Assembly: GCA_031263585.1 (NCBI GenBank)
Contig: JAISFN010000129.1
Location: 25,957-89,956 of the forward strand
Source: Prevotellaceae bacterium
Lineage (GTDB): Bacteria > Bacteroidota > Bacteroidia > Bacteroidales > UBA932
Reading direction: 5' to 3'
DNA length: 64,000 nucleotides
Under the pieces are notes generated by a model. The model was given only the letters and a program-made list of their open reading frames with translations. It had not been told where the DNA came from and searched no databases. Positions 10,269-19,508 of this stretch are shown here, piece after piece. The position numbers and the translations under genes are program-made. Numbering within the stretch: the stretch's first letter is position 1; every line of letters begins with the position of its first letter.

Positions 10269-10958
10269 ATGAAAAAACAAGACCTAATTCTTATCGGCTT
10301 TTGTTTGCTATTGTTTTTACCTTTTATTCTTTCATCTGCACTATACAACGGCTATATTACTTTTAATGCCCGACACGGTATGACTATGGCCGCGTTAAAA
10401 TTCGGGATACTCTCCACGCTCGGCGAAGTAATCGGCTTGCGTATACGTACGGGATGTTACAATTTAAAAGGATTCGGCATATTGCCCCGCACTCTTGTAT
10501 GGGCAGTACTGGGTATGTGGATAAACATGTCGTTTAAAATATTTGGCGCAGGCGCTCCGCTATTTGCCGAATATTTAGGCATAAGCGGTACGGCGACAGC
10601 CATGCTCGGCTCGTTTAGTCTGCTGAAACTGGTAGGTGCGCTTTTTATCAGCACAAGTTTGAATATTACATTTGCCCCGGTTTTTATGACATTACATAAA
10701 GTTATCGATGCCCATATTGTAAATAACGGGGGAACATTCCGCGGGTTCTTTCGCCCCATTCGCTTTGCCAGCATATTGCAAAGCTTAAATTGGGATATAC
10801 AATGGAGCTTTGTTTTCAAAAAAACAATTCCATTCTTTTGGATACCTGCTCATACGGTAACATTTTTGCTCCCTACCGATTTTCAAATTTTAGTAGCCGC
10901 ATTATTAGGTGTAGCCCTAGGCATTTTACTGGCTATAGCCAGCCAGAAAGGAAAATAA
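10269..10958 (+). CDS. Integral membrane protein, Mpv17/PMP22-like
   Basis: This 229-residue protein has about five hydrophobic segments. The C-terminal part (FKKTIPFFWIPAHTVTFLLP followed by a glycine-rich helix) recalls the Mpv17/PMP22 family of membrane proteins, whose bacterial role is not established. A short N-terminal helix is followed by a basic, globular-looking stretch. It sits 29 bp after the small membrane protein and is the last plus-strand gene before the convergent oxidoreductase genes. The family call rests on pattern recall and is moderate. Confidence 0.5.
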   Translation: MKKQDLILIGFCLLLFLPFILSSALYNGYITFNARHGMTMAALKFGILSTLGEVIGLRIRTGCYNLKGFGILPRTLVWAVLGMWINMSFKIFGAGAPLFAEYLGISGTATAMLGSFSLLKLVGALFISTSLNITFAPVFMTLHKVIDAHIVNNGGTFRGFFRPIRFASILQSLNWDIQWSFVFKKTIPFFWIPAHTVTFLLPTDFQILVAALLGVALGILLAIASQKGK

Positions 10959-10972
10959 CCTGACTAAGGTAG

Positions 10973-11008
10973 CTACCCTGCAAAGGTTTTGTCTTCTTAC
11001 AAGGGTAG
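10973..11008 (+). other. Weak stem-loop after the Mpv17-like gene
   Basis: CTACCCT at 10973-10979 can pair with AGGGTAG at 11002-11008 across a 22-nt loop. It is much weaker than the hairpin at 11061 and may be incidental. Confidence 0.25.
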
Positions 11009-11060
11009 TATTACAAAATTATACATGCTGACTATCATTAATTTAGCGCTTAACATAATT

Positions 11061-11100
11061 AATAAGCTACCCCATCAATGACTTGATGGGGTAGCTTATT
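11061..11100. terminator. Perfect bidirectional terminator between convergent genes
   Basis: A 17-bp perfect stem (11061-11077 with 11084-11100) encloses a 6-nt loop ATGACT. The stem starts AATAAGCTACCCC and ends GGGGTAGCTTATT. It separates the plus-strand membrane protein gene from the minus-strand oxidoreductase operon and can serve both directions. Confidence 0.85.
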
Positions 11101-11127
11101 ATCAATTATATAACTTTTAGCTATAAA

Positions 11128-11679
11128 TCACAGTTTATTTACTTCCTGCACAATTTCCATTCCCCGTTTAATAGCTTCTTCATTTTGAGGGATTAAACCG
11201 TGGTGGCGTTCGGGTAACGATTTTTTAAGCCCTTTAATTACATTATCCATTTTTACAATAGGTTTTACTTTCAAAAAGCCTCCCAATACGATCATATTGA
11301 AGAAACGCGCATTTTTCATGGCAGCGGCTTCTTCGGCAGCTTCAATTTTATAAACGTTGATATCCTTGCGTGTTGGCGGATGCATAATACCATTGGGGTC
11401 GTAAATCAGGTAACCGCCAGGCTTAACCATTTGCTCGAACTTATCGAGCGATTGCTGGTTCAGAATAACTGCTGTATCATAGGTATTTACAATAGGAGAA
11501 CTGATATTGCTATCGCTCAGAATAACGGTAACGTTTGCAGTACCTCCGCGCATTTCAGGACCATATGACGGCATCCATGTAACCTCCTGATCTTGCATGA
11601 TACCCGAATACGCCAATATTTTACCCATCGATAGCACTCCTTGACCGCCGAAACCGGCTATAATAATTTCTTCTTTCAT
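11128..11679 (-). CDS. 2-oxoacid:ferredoxin oxidoreductase gamma subunit
   Basis: This 183-residue protein is the pyruvate/ketoisovalerate oxidoreductase gamma domain. It opens with the family glycine-rich motif IAGFGGQGVLSMGK and continues with the typical PSYGPEMRGGTANV. The complex oxidatively decarboxylates a 2-oxoacid to its acyl-CoA and reduces ferredoxin. It is the last gene of the operon 13897-11128 (delta, alpha, beta, gamma), starting 17 bp after the beta stop. Whether the substrate is 2-oxoglutarate (Kor) or branched-chain 2-oxoacids (Vor) cannot be told from sequence reading alone. Confidence 0.92.
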   Translation of the reverse strand: MKEEIIIAGFGGQGVLSMGKILAYSGIMQDQEVTWMPSYGPEMRGGTANVTVILSDSNISSPIVNTYDTAVILNQQSLDKFEQMVKPGGYLIYDPNGIMHPPTRKDINVYKIEAAEEAAAMKNARFFNMIVLGGFLKVKPIVKMDNVIKGLKKSLPERHHGLIPQNEEAIKRGMEIVQEVNKL

Positions 11680-11696
11680 ATTCTTTATATCTCCTG

Positions 11697-12470
11697 TTAT
11701 TGTAAATAATCTTTAATATCTCCTAACGGATATTCGGGGAACATATGTTCTTCCATCCATTTATTGGCATCAACTGGAGTCATTTTCCAGCCTGAGTTGC
11801 AAGTGGAAACAATCTCGATAAACGATAGGCCTTTGCATTGCTCCTGCCCCCTAAAGGCTTTTGCAATAGCACGCTTGGCTTTGCGTGCGGCGACGGGAGT
11901 TTGTACCGACTGGCGGGTTACATAACATACACCCGGCAACATGGCTATCATATCGGCGATTTTCAACGGGAAACCCATTGTCGAAGTATCGCGTCCGTAA
12001 GGCGATGTTGATGTTTTCATACCCGGCAAGGTGGTGGGAGCCATCTGGCCGCCGGTCATACCATAAATACCGTTGTTTATAAAAATTACTGTTATGTTTT
12101 CACCGCGGCTGCATGCATGTATAATTTCGGCCGTACCAATCGACGCCAAATCGCCGTCGCCCTGGTAGGTAAATACATATTTATTGGGGTACAAACGCTT
12201 GGTAGCAGTAGCCAATGCCGGAGCGCGTCCATGAGCCGCTTGCTGCCAGTCGATTTCAAGGTAATTATAGGCCAAAACAGCACAACCTACCGGCGATACA
12301 CCGATAACTTTATCCTGAATACCCATTTCGTCAATTATTTCGGCAATCAATTTATGAACGGTTCCATGGCTGCAACCCGGACAATAGTGCATTGCATTGT
12401 CGGTAAGTACCGAAGTTTTTTGATAAACCAGATTTTCCGGCTTAATTATATCTTTTATATCCATAATCAT
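11697..12470 (-). CDS. 2-oxoacid:ferredoxin oxidoreductase beta subunit (TPP-binding)
   Basis: This 257-residue catalytic subunit binds thiamine diphosphate and Mg2+: GDGD at residues 104-107 and FINNGIYGMTGGQ about 25 residues later form the TPP motif. Cysteines 30, 33 and 63 fit the iron-sulfur ligands of four-subunit members. The start codon overlaps the alpha stop in an ATGA (12470-12467), indicating translational coupling, so I keep the upstream ATG rather than the one six bases later. Confidence 0.93.
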   Translation of the reverse strand: MIMDIKDIIKPENLVYQKTSVLTDNAMHYCPGCSHGTVHKLIAEIIDEMGIQDKVIGVSPVGCAVLAYNYLEIDWQQAAHGRAPALATATKRLYPNKYVFTYQGDGDLASIGTAEIIHACSRGENITVIFINNGIYGMTGGQMAPTTLPGMKTSTSPYGRDTSTMGFPLKIADMIAMLPGVCYVTRQSVQTPVAARKAKRAIAKAFRGQEQCKGLSFIEIVSTCNSGWKMTPVDANKWMEEHMFPEYPLGDIKDYLQ

Positions 12471-13552
12471 TTCTTAACTAATTTTGTTTTAATAGCTTCA
12501 AGCACTTCTTCGGGCGAAGGAATCATACCTCCCGCACGACCGTAAAATTCAACAGGCACTTTACCTTCAACTGCCAAGCGAACATCTTCAATCATTTGTC
12601 CGGCACTCATTTCCACTGTCAAAATACCTTTTAAATGAGGTAATAAGGCTTGTATTTGAGCTGTAGGGTAAGGATACAACGTAATAGGGCGCAACAGTCC
12701 TACCTTAATACCTTCTTCATGAGCCAATTCCATAGCTTTTTGGCTGACGCGTGCCGACGAACCGTAAGCAACAATCAGGTATTCGGCGTCATCGCAAAGT
12801 GTTTGTTCAACACGTACTTCATTCTTTTCGATTTCCCTATATTTTGCTTGCAATTTCTGGTTAAATTTTTCCTGACGTGCCGCATCCAAATCCAACGATG
12901 TAATAAGGTTGTAGTTACGGTCGGCATCTTTACCGGTTGTAGCCCAACTGCCGTGTAATTTCTTAATTTCTTCGTCGGTCCAGCGGGGCTTCATTGGGCT
13001 AAGTTCCACTTTTTCCATCATTTGCCCGATAATACCGTCGGAAAGAATCATAACCGGGTTACGGTATTTAAAGGCTAACTCAAAGCCCATGTCAACAAAA
13101 TCATTCATTTCCTGAACTGATGCCGGAGCCAGTACAATCATTTTGTAATCGCCATGTCCGCCACCTTTTACAGCCTGGAAATAATCGGATTGCGAAGGTT
13201 GAATAGTTCCCAGCCCAGGGCCTCCGCGTACAACGTTTACAAGAAGGCAGGGCAACTCGGCTCCTGCTATGTACGATATACCTTCGCACATCAGGCTCAC
13301 ACCGGGACTCGACGATGAAGTCATTACTTTTTTTCCGCAAGCGCCACCGCCGTATACCATGTTAATCGAAGCCGTTTCGCTTTCGGCCTGTAATACCACC
13401 ATGCCGGTTTCGTCCCATGGACGCATCTCGGTTAATGTCTCCAAAATTTCCGACTGCGGAGTGATCGGATACCCAAAGTAACCGTCGCATCCGCAACGTA
13501 TTGCCGCTACCGCAATTGCTTCGTTTCCTTTCATTAATATTTTTTCAGCCAT
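12467..13552 (-). CDS. vorB: 2-oxoacid:ferredoxin oxidoreductase alpha subunit
   Basis: This 361-residue alpha subunit has the family opening KGNEAIAVAAIRCGCDGYF followed by GYPITPQSE and a C-terminal transketolase-like domain. I start it at the ATG at 13552 (MAEKILMKGN), because the 20 residues added by the upstream ATG at 13612 do not resemble the family and run into the intergenic space. Homologues in Bacteroides are often labelled VorB (3-methyl-2-oxobutanoate dehydrogenase). That substrate would suit the branched-chain aminotransferase gene 3 kb away, but this is only suggestive. Confidence 0.92.
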   Translation of the reverse strand: MAEKILMKGNEAIAVAAIRCGCDGYFGYPITPQSEILETLTEMRPWDETGMVVLQAESETASINMVYGGGACGKKVMTSSSSPGVSLMCEGISYIAGAELPCLLVNVVRGGPGLGTIQPSQSDYFQAVKGGGHGDYKMIVLAPASVQEMNDFVDMGFELAFKYRNPVMILSDGIIGQMMEKVELSPMKPRWTDEEIKKLHGSWATTGKDADRNYNLITSLDLDAARQEKFNQKLQAKYREIEKNEVRVEQTLCDDAEYLIVAYGSSARVSQKAMELAHEEGIKVGLLRPITLYPYPTAQIQALLPHLKGILTVEMSAGQMIEDVRLAVEGKVPVEFYGRAGGMIPSPEEVLEAIKTKLVKK

Positions 13553-13675
13553 TATCTTTTTTATTTTGTTATTTATTAAAATGCTAGATTCAAGATTCTG
13601 AAAACCCGGCACAAAATGAAAATGCTCGTTAAAGCCGGCATTCCGATTCTCGTTACGTAAATTCTTTATACTTAC

Positions 13676-13897
13676 TTATACTCTAACCCTGTAAACGGTA
13701 ATAACCGTATCGGGGCAAACTACCGCACAATTGGTACAGCCTGTGCACGTATCGGGGTTTGCCATGTATGAGTAGTTATACCCTTTGCCGTTTACCTCTT
13801 TATGTAACGCCAAGGTTTCGGTAGGGCAATTGGCAACACAAACGCCACAGCCTTTGCATTTTTCAATATCCACTACTATTGCTCCTTTCATTGCCAT
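13676..13897 (-). CDS. 2-oxoacid:ferredoxin oxidoreductase delta subunit (2x[4Fe-4S])
   Basis: This 73-residue ferredoxin-like subunit has two complete cluster motifs, CKGCGVCVANCP and CTGCTNCAVVCP. It links the catalytic subunits to soluble ferredoxin. It is the first gene of the operon; alpha starts 123 bp downstream. The size and motif pair match the delta subunits of Kor/Vor enzymes. Confidence 0.92.
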   Translation of the reverse strand: MAMKGAIVVDIEKCKGCGVCVANCPTETLALHKEVNGKGYNYSYMANPDTCTGCTNCAVVCPDTVITVYRVRV

Positions 13898-13996
13898 AAT
13901 CTTATTCCTTTTTTAATTATTGTTTTTATGTTGTGAATCGTTAATTGCTAAGTGTTAATGGTTATTTATTGATTTGCAAATCGGCACATTAATTCA

Positions 13997-15310
13997 TTAC
14001 GAAGTATGGTGCTGGTGAAATAATTTCAGCCGTTCCTCAAGCGCAGACATCTGATCCATTCGTATTAACGATGTACATGCCCGTAAACCCTGGGTACAAT
14101 CGCTGCCAGTTGTACCCAAACTGATTGCCGAAATACCGTAATACAACAATTCGGATAACAGCTCTTCGCCATCCAAACCGGGGTAAGCTACTGTAAAGTA
14201 AAAACCGTCGGCAAGCGGCCTGCCCTCATCATTATCATAAACAATGTAAAAACCGTTATCGGTAAACAGTTTTTTCATTATCTGGGCTTTTTCACCGTAT
14301 ATCTTAATATGCTCGATAAAATTATATGTCCCGTCGTTAGCGGCTTTTAGCATTGCGGCAAAACCGTACTGCACCGAGTGCGTAACCCCCGACGACAAGG
14401 CATACAACGCACCGAATATCATTGTGCGCGAAAACTCATCGAACATAAAGTTACGTTTTAAAGCAGGGAAACGGCGCTTACCCAGTTTTTCGGAATAGGC
14501 CACAAACCCGATGCGTTGCCCGGCATAACTGAACGCTTTTGACGACGATATCAGCAATACAAAATTATCGGTATAATTTGCTACGCTCGGTTGGTAAGGC
14601 GGCTGCCCTGACGTAGATATGTCAGTGCGGAAATCCATTCCAAAATAAGCCAGATCCTCAATGGCAATTACATCATATTTATCGGCCAGTTCGGCTATAA
14701 TTTTCAATTCTTTTTCGGTAAAGCTGATCCACGACGGGTTGTTGGGATTAGAGTAAATAATGGAAGCGATATCACCCTTTAACAGGTAAGTTTCGAGCTT
14801 ATCACGCAACTTTTCGCCACGGTAATTAAATACGTCGAACGTTTCGTATTTAAGCCCGAGCGTCTGCATCTGTGTTTTTTGCACCGGAAACCCGGGATCG
14901 ATAAATAACGACACGTCCCTACCCTCGTGGCAACGGGTTGTAACCAAAAACGCAGCCATGCCTCCCTGCATTGAGCCTACTGACGGAACGCAGCACGATG
15001 CGGGCACATCAACGCCTATAAAGTTTTTAACAAACCGTGGCATTTCAACTTTTAACTCTGGTACACCTTCGATATTGGGATACTTAGAGGCAACCCCTCT
15101 GTGTAACGCAGCTATTTCGGCCTCGATAGCCGCCTGGGTTGGTTCGATACCGGGGACACCCATTTCCATCCGGATAAAGCTTTCGCCTGTAGCTGCTTCC
15201 AATTCATTAATCAGTTTTGTGATTTCGCGAATCGAAGCAGTCGATACCGAAGCGATACTAAGCTCCTTACGCTTATTGTCAACAATATTTTTATTTATAA
15301 AAGACTCCAT
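13997..15310 (-). CDS. PLP-dependent class I/II aminotransferase
   Basis: This 437-residue fold-type I enzyme has the PLP lysine in SSSKAFSYAGQR (K258). The usual NPNNPS motif at 188-193 and an aspartate in AIEDLAYFG that contacts the pyridine nitrogen are also present. It sits upstream of the 2-oxoacid oxidoreductase genes on the same strand (99 bp gap). A link between amino-acid transamination and 2-oxoacid oxidation is therefore plausible. The substrate cannot be read from the sequence; a gene symbol is withheld. Confidence 0.85.
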   Translation of the reverse strand: MESFINKNIVDNKRKELSIASVSTASIREITKLINELEAATGESFIRMEMGVPGIEPTQAAIEAEIAALHRGVASKYPNIEGVPELKVEMPRFVKNFIGVDVPASCCVPSVGSMQGGMAAFLVTTRCHEGRDVSLFIDPGFPVQKTQMQTLGLKYETFDVFNYRGEKLRDKLETYLLKGDIASIIYSNPNNPSWISFTEKELKIIAELADKYDVIAIEDLAYFGMDFRTDISTSGQPPYQPSVANYTDNFVLLISSSKAFSYAGQRIGFVAYSEKLGKRRFPALKRNFMFDEFSRTMIFGALYALSSGVTHSVQYGFAAMLKAANDGTYNFIEHIKIYGEKAQIMKKLFTDNGFYIVYDNDEGRPLADGFYFTVAYPGLDGEELLSELLYYGISAISLGTTGSDCTQGLRACTSLIRMDQMSALEERLKLFHQHHTS

Positions 15311-15457
15311 TAAGCATATTGTAATTTGATAATTGAATATTAGGGTTTGCGTAGACTAAAGGGCAGTGTCATAAATCAATTGTATTGTTAAATTAAAAAC
15401 GTGATAATCAGAGTATAATGACGTTGTACCAGTTTCTTTACGACACCACCTGCGAAC

Positions 15458-15856
15458 TTAGTAGCCAATAAAAGCAACCCCCGAAACAAAAATTTGAAAG
15501 CAAAAATGAATAGTTGCAGCCGGATATTCCTCTTTCATACAAAGTAATATTATTAGAAATACAAAGTTAATAATACAAAGCGTCATAACCGAATATTCAT
15601 AAAAGGATGACGAATTAATTAAATAAACTGCGGATAATACCAAAATTAAAGAGCAAATAAAGCACGATAAAAAATGTAATAATCGCCTTACAGGTAATTT
15701 ATTGAAAAAAAAACGATAGGGAGTATAATATATCGCAGCTATTACCGCCAATGCAACAAATATGCTCCGGGAAAAAGACAACACAATAGCGCTAAAGTAA
15801 ATACAACTTAAAACCAGCGGGATAGCCCAGTCTGCTTTATTTAATACCTTATTCAT
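15458..15856 (-). CDS. Four-helix membrane protein, unknown
   Basis: This 132-residue hydrophobic protein has about four transmembrane segments and basic loops (YYTPYRFFFNKLPVRR), ending GVAFIGY. It starts 10 bp after a decayed secreted-protein gene, so it was probably the second gene of that transcription unit. No family is recognised. The frame is intact and the base composition is AT-rich like the neighbouring pseudogene, so it may be a recent or dispensable acquisition. Confidence 0.5.
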   Translation of the reverse strand: MNKVLNKADWAIPLVLSCIYFSAIVLSFSRSIFVALAVIAAIYYTPYRFFFNKLPVRRLLHFLSCFICSLILVLSAVYLINSSSFYEYSVMTLCIINFVFLIILLCMKEEYPAATIHFCFQIFVSGVAFIGY

Positions 15857-15866
15857 TTTATTTAAT

Positions 15867-16504
15867 TTATAGTCCTACACATTTAGCTCCACACTCGGCT
15901 AAGCACCACAGAAAAGTGCCTGGAGCTCCAATTACCCAAGCGGCCTTAGCTACCCAATGTGCTTTATCCAACTCCACAGATTTATCGTATAGGCATTGGT
16001 CTAAGCAAGAACGTGCTTTTGTTTTTTACTTTCGTATCTGAGTAAAGCATTAAATCTTTGTGAAAAGTTAGATAATTCATACAGTTAATTTTTACAGTTT
16101 CATTGGTATTTAAATTTTGAATTTCATTGAGGTAATACTCTGTTATAACATATTTATCTAAATTTTCATCACCCAATAATTTAAAATAACTTTTTAAAAT
16201 AATATTTTCATCACTAGATAATTCTCATCCAATCCAAAATGAATTATAATTATTAGCCAAAGCCTCAAGATTATTTTTTTTCTGCTCACTATCTTTTAAT
16301 GACAAAATATTATCCAATGTTGTAAAATAATCTATATTAATAATCGTAGTCGAATAAGAGATTTTTAAATTCTTATCAGAGTCTTTTTGCTCTATAAATT
16401 CAATTTAGTAATTCAAATCCTCTTCAAATAGATCTTGTTTTTCAGAATAAGCATTTATCAGCATAATGCTGGCACTCATTGAAAATTTAATTTAGTGTTT
16501 TCAT
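15867..16504 (-). pseudogene. Decayed gene for a secreted protein with a Cys-rich C-terminus
   Basis: Reading the minus strand from the ATG at 16504, a frameshift after MKTL leads into SMSASIMLINAYSEKQDLF, which looks like the end of a signal peptide. The frame continues with two in-frame stops (after DLNY and after FWIG) to residues ending SDTKVKNK. A second frameshift then leads into SCLDQCLYDKSVELDK and finally WCLAECGAKCVGL before TAA at 15867. The conceptual product is about 200 residues, asparagine/lysine-rich, with five cysteines in the last 45 residues. The broken frame argues for a pseudogene rather than several small genes. The family is not recognised. Confidence 0.6.
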
Positions 16505-16896
16505 ATTTATAATTTTGATTAAAAATTTAAAAATTGTAAATTGACTTATACTCAAGTATAAGGATTCATTCCAAATTGTCGCAAAACGCCATTAACAACT
16601 CCTTGCAAACGCAGCATAGCACAATCCGGGAATTCGATGCGCCCCAATGATCGAACTGCGCAGCAGTTCAACTAGTATGGGGGGTTGCGGACTTGAACTT
16701 ATTTCTTAACCCTGCACATTAATATATCAATATTAAATACTATATGGCGTTTTTAAAAATCCGCAATCATTTTGCAACAATTTGAAGTACATCCAACAAA
16801 GATTTTTTAGTTGAAAGTCGGATAATGCGTATTGTGATATGCAAAAGGTTGCAATACGCTGTACGCATGTCGTAATACTATAAACAGTTTATCACA
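16505..16896. other. Non-coding stretch with two small hairpins
   Basis: No gene is supported here. Two stem-loops are visible: CTTATACT/AGTATAAG (16545-16562, 2-nt centre) and GAACTGC/GCAGTTC (16653-16669, 3-nt loop). Either could end the minus-strand ilvE transcript, but neither has a clear T run. Confidence 0.4.
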
Positions 16897-17925
16897 TTAC
16901 TCTACTACTTCTGTCCAGCCGAATCTATCGGATTCGGTTCCATATTGTATGCCTTGCAAGCGGTTATATAGTTTCGTACAAACTGGTCCCGGCTCGTCGG
17001 TTCCCTTACCTATGGTGTATACTTTGCCGGTTTCACGGTCTTGTATACTTTTGATAGGCGTAATAATAGCGGCTGTTCCGCAGGCACCGGCTTCTTCAAA
17101 TTCGCTTAATTCTTCAACCGGAACGCGGCGGCGCTCAACTTTCATACCCATATCCTCGGCCAAAGTACAAAGGCTCAAGTTTGTAATCGAGCGTAAAATA
17201 GACGTTGAATCGGGTGTTATATATGTATTGTTTTTTATACCAAAGAAATTGGCAGGACCGCACTCATCGATATATTTTTTCTCTTTTGCATCAAGGTAAA
17301 GAACTGTTTTAAAGCCCTCTTTACCTGCGCGAACCAACGACGACAATGATGCCGCATAATTGCCTCCTACTTTAAAACGGCCTGTACCCAGCGGCGCCGC
17401 ACGGTCGACATCGCGAACCAATTGAATATCCACTCCTTTAAAACCTTGCGGGAAATACGGCCCTACAGGGGTTACAAACACAATAAGCATATACTCGTCG
17501 GCAGGGCTTACACCCACTTTTGCTCCCGAACCGATTATCAACGGACGGATATATAAGGAAGCCCCTGTACCATAAGGCGGAATGAAACGTTGGTTTAATT
17601 TAACAGTCTCAAAAACTGCCTTTTTAAATTTATCCTTGGGTATTGCGGGCATCAATACGCCTTCGCTCGAAAAGCAAATGCGCTCCCAGTTATCCTGCCA
17701 TCGGAAAACACGTACTTTACCGTCAACGCCGAGAAAAGCTTTCATACCTTCAAAAGTTCCCTGCCCGTAATGCAAAGCCGTAGCTCCTATATGCAAAGTT
17801 ATAAACGGCGACGATGATAATTCAACTTCACCCCATGCACCGTTGCTGTACAGGCAGCGAGTGTTATAATCGGTGGGTATATAACCAAAAGGCAACTTAC
17901 CCCATTCTAGATTTGGTGTATCCAT
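16897..17925 (-). CDS. ilvE: Branched-chain amino acid aminotransferase
   Basis: This 342-residue class IV (fold-type IV) aminotransferase interconverts Val/Leu/Ile and their 2-oxoacids. The PLP lysine is in GTGRFKVGGNYAAS (K185). Family landmarks are HYGQGTFEGMKAF at 52-64, YIRPLIIGSG, and ECGPANFFGI. Length is that of the larger bacterial/eukaryotic BCAT group. It is monocistronic with a candidate promoter upstream at 18001-18028. Confidence 0.94.
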   Translation of the reverse strand: MDTPNLEWGKLPFGYIPTDYNTRCLYSNGAWGEVELSSSPFITLHIGATALHYGQGTFEGMKAFLGVDGKVRVFRWQDNWERICFSSEGVLMPAIPKDKFKKAVFETVKLNQRFIPPYGTGASLYIRPLIIGSGAKVGVSPADEYMLIVFVTPVGPYFPQGFKGVDIQLVRDVDRAAPLGTGRFKVGGNYAASLSSLVRAGKEGFKTVLYLDAKEKKYIDECGPANFFGIKNNTYITPDSTSILRSITNLSLCTLAEDMGMKVERRRVPVEELSEFEEAGACGTAAIITPIKSIQDRETGKVYTIGKGTDEPGPVCTKLYNRLQGIQYGTESDRFGWTEVVE

Positions 17926-18000
17926 TTTATATATAGATTTTAATTACAAATTATGTTTCTTTTCAAATCACTAAATTACAAGTTTATTTAATTGGCTATA

Positions 18001-18028
18001 CAAAAATAGCAATTTTTTATAAAACAAA
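18001..18028 (-). promoter_or_regulatory. Possible promoter of ilvE
   Basis: On the minus strand, TATTTTTG (18008-18001) matches TAnnTTTG and a TTTG lies at 18028-18025. The spacer is 16 nt, shorter than the usual 19-21, so this is tentative. The rest of the 313-bp gap (17926-18238) is AT-rich without an open frame. Confidence 0.35.
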
Positions 18029-18212
18029 TATAACAACTTACAATTTGACATAATAAACTAGTTTTTCAGAAATTTGGTAAGACCCACTGTAAAATCACAG
18101 AATAGCAAGTATATATTCTTAATTTTACAGGCTTAAAAAAAGGTTTTTTAATTTCGAATATAAAACCTGATAAGTACATAATAATCACCTTATATATTTT
18201 ATTTTTAATAAC

Positions 18213-18657
18213 ATAAAGTCTTTAGAAACTGTTTAATTTTATTGTGAATAAATTCTATTGAACATCAAAGCGATAAAAGCCGGATATATGGTAGCTTCAC
18301 TTGTAAAAACCTTATATTCGTAATCTTTAGCCAACCTGCCGGAATTTTTCAGCCTTGAAAATGTTCTCTTCACGAACCATCGTTTGGGCAAGGTCTTAAA
18401 TCCGGTTGATTCGTTTGTTCGAAAGATAATTCCCATATCCAACCCAAAGTCATTTTTGACATTTTTTCCAGTTTACCTCAGTAAGCTACGCCGAAATAAG
18501 GCTTCTTCATTCGCTCTAAACGGCTGCCCAGCGATTTGATCACCCTAAACTCGGCTTTGCCCTCATTTTCGTTTGCTCTATATATCTCAACCGCTAGCAG
18601 CAATCCATCGCTATATCTAACGATGTAACTTTTGACTCTCCTTACTTTTTCCGCCAT
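18213..18657 (-). pseudogene. IS5-family transposase remnant
   Basis: The minus strand encodes YSDGLLLAVEIYRANENEG and then KAEFRVIKSLGSRLERMKKP, a degraded DDE transposase middle. A stop after YFGVAY and a frameshift follow, then the C-terminal part FKTLPKRWFVKRTFSRLKN and SGRLAKDYEYKVFTSEA (intact frame 18442-18239). The C-terminal pattern (LPKRWVVERTF...RRLSKDYE) is characteristic of IS5-group elements. TTTAGAAACTGTTTAA at 18221-18236 just beyond the stop could be an element end. Non-functional. Confidence 0.7.
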
Positions 18658-18674
18658 CCATGCCTCGACTTACA

Positions 18675-18835
18675 AAGAAGGTATGAATTGGCTTGAGGAT
18701 AATGGATTTCAGATAGATGGTATTTGTGCGATGGACTTCGAGCTATGTTCCTGATGCTTGCTAAATATCGGGTCCAGATGTGCCAGCTCCATCAGATTAA
18801 GATAATAGACACTTATTTGACGAGAAAAAGGGCTG
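18675..18835 (+). pseudogene. Second transposase fragment (mutator-like)
   Basis: The plus strand encodes GMNWLEDNGFQIDGICAMDF and, after a frameshift, FLMLAKYRVQMCQLHQIKII then DTYLTRK. The MCQxHQ...YLTR pattern is found in a group of IS256-like transposases. Only about 50 residues remain, abutting the IS5-type remnant in opposite orientation. Non-functional. Confidence 0.5.
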
Positions 18836-18939
18836 TTTTTTATTTTTTATATCAATAATTTGATGTTTAAATATTTTTCATACGTTTACCATGGTGTTGC
18901 TACCTTATACCGTTTTTAATTCGTAAAAGGATATTACCG

Positions 18940-18973
18940 AAAAGGGAACTATCCGACAAGATAATTCCCTTTT
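18940..18973 (-). terminator. Terminator downstream of the efflux operon
   Basis: AAAAGGGAA (18940-18948) pairs perfectly with TTCCCTTTT (18965-18973), and the stem can extend with one mismatch. It lies 29 bp past the last efflux-operon gene. There is no long T run on the minus side. Confidence 0.6.
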
Positions 18974-19002
18974 CCTATTATTACAACCTTTAAACTAAAA
19001 AC

Positions 19003-19296
19003 CTAATATTGATTTTCGATATTCCACACAAAAGCACGGATACCAACCTCTTCGTTTATCTGGTCAATTTGTTTCACGGCTTCAAGCAAATGAGGTACTT
19101 TATCATCCTCAACAATTGCTATCGTTGCTGAATTCATTTCTGGCCACGTATGGGTTGCCATATGAGGGTCTCCGGTTTTAGTTCCGCGCCCCATTACCAT
19201 ATCCCACCACGTATAACCCCGTACACCTAAATAATCAAACACATACTCTATGCGCTCGGTATTGGCTTGGTTAAATACAATAAAAACTGCTTTCAT
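19003..19296 (-). CDS. PG0541 family transporter-associated protein
   Basis: This 97-residue protein belongs to the small PG0541 group, named after Porphyromonas gingivalis, where such genes follow RND efflux genes. The sequence MKAVFIVFNQANTERIEYVF and the central MVMGRGTKTGDPHMATHTWP suggest a PII-like alpha/beta fold. Its location after acrB-like, acrA-like and tolC-like genes on the same strand reproduces that synteny, although a 212-bp gap separates it from the permease. Its role is not established. Confidence 0.75.
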   Translation of the reverse strand: MKAVFIVFNQANTERIEYVFDYLGVRGYTWWDMVMGRGTKTGDPHMATHTWPEMNSATIAIVEDDKVPHLLEAVKQIDQINEEVGIRAFVWNIENQY

Positions 19297-19508
19297 ATTT
19301 TATTTACATTTATTTCATTGTTATTTCGGTTATATAATTTAAGATTACAGATTTAAAATTTTTAAAATATTAAATATCAGCAATATTTATGTAAATATTT
19401 ATTGGACTTTATATAATCAAAATCGCATAATCTTCTGTTTAGTTTAATAATATAAAGGTGCAAATACCTCATATTATTTTATAGCCACTTTAATTAACCT
19501 GCTACAAT

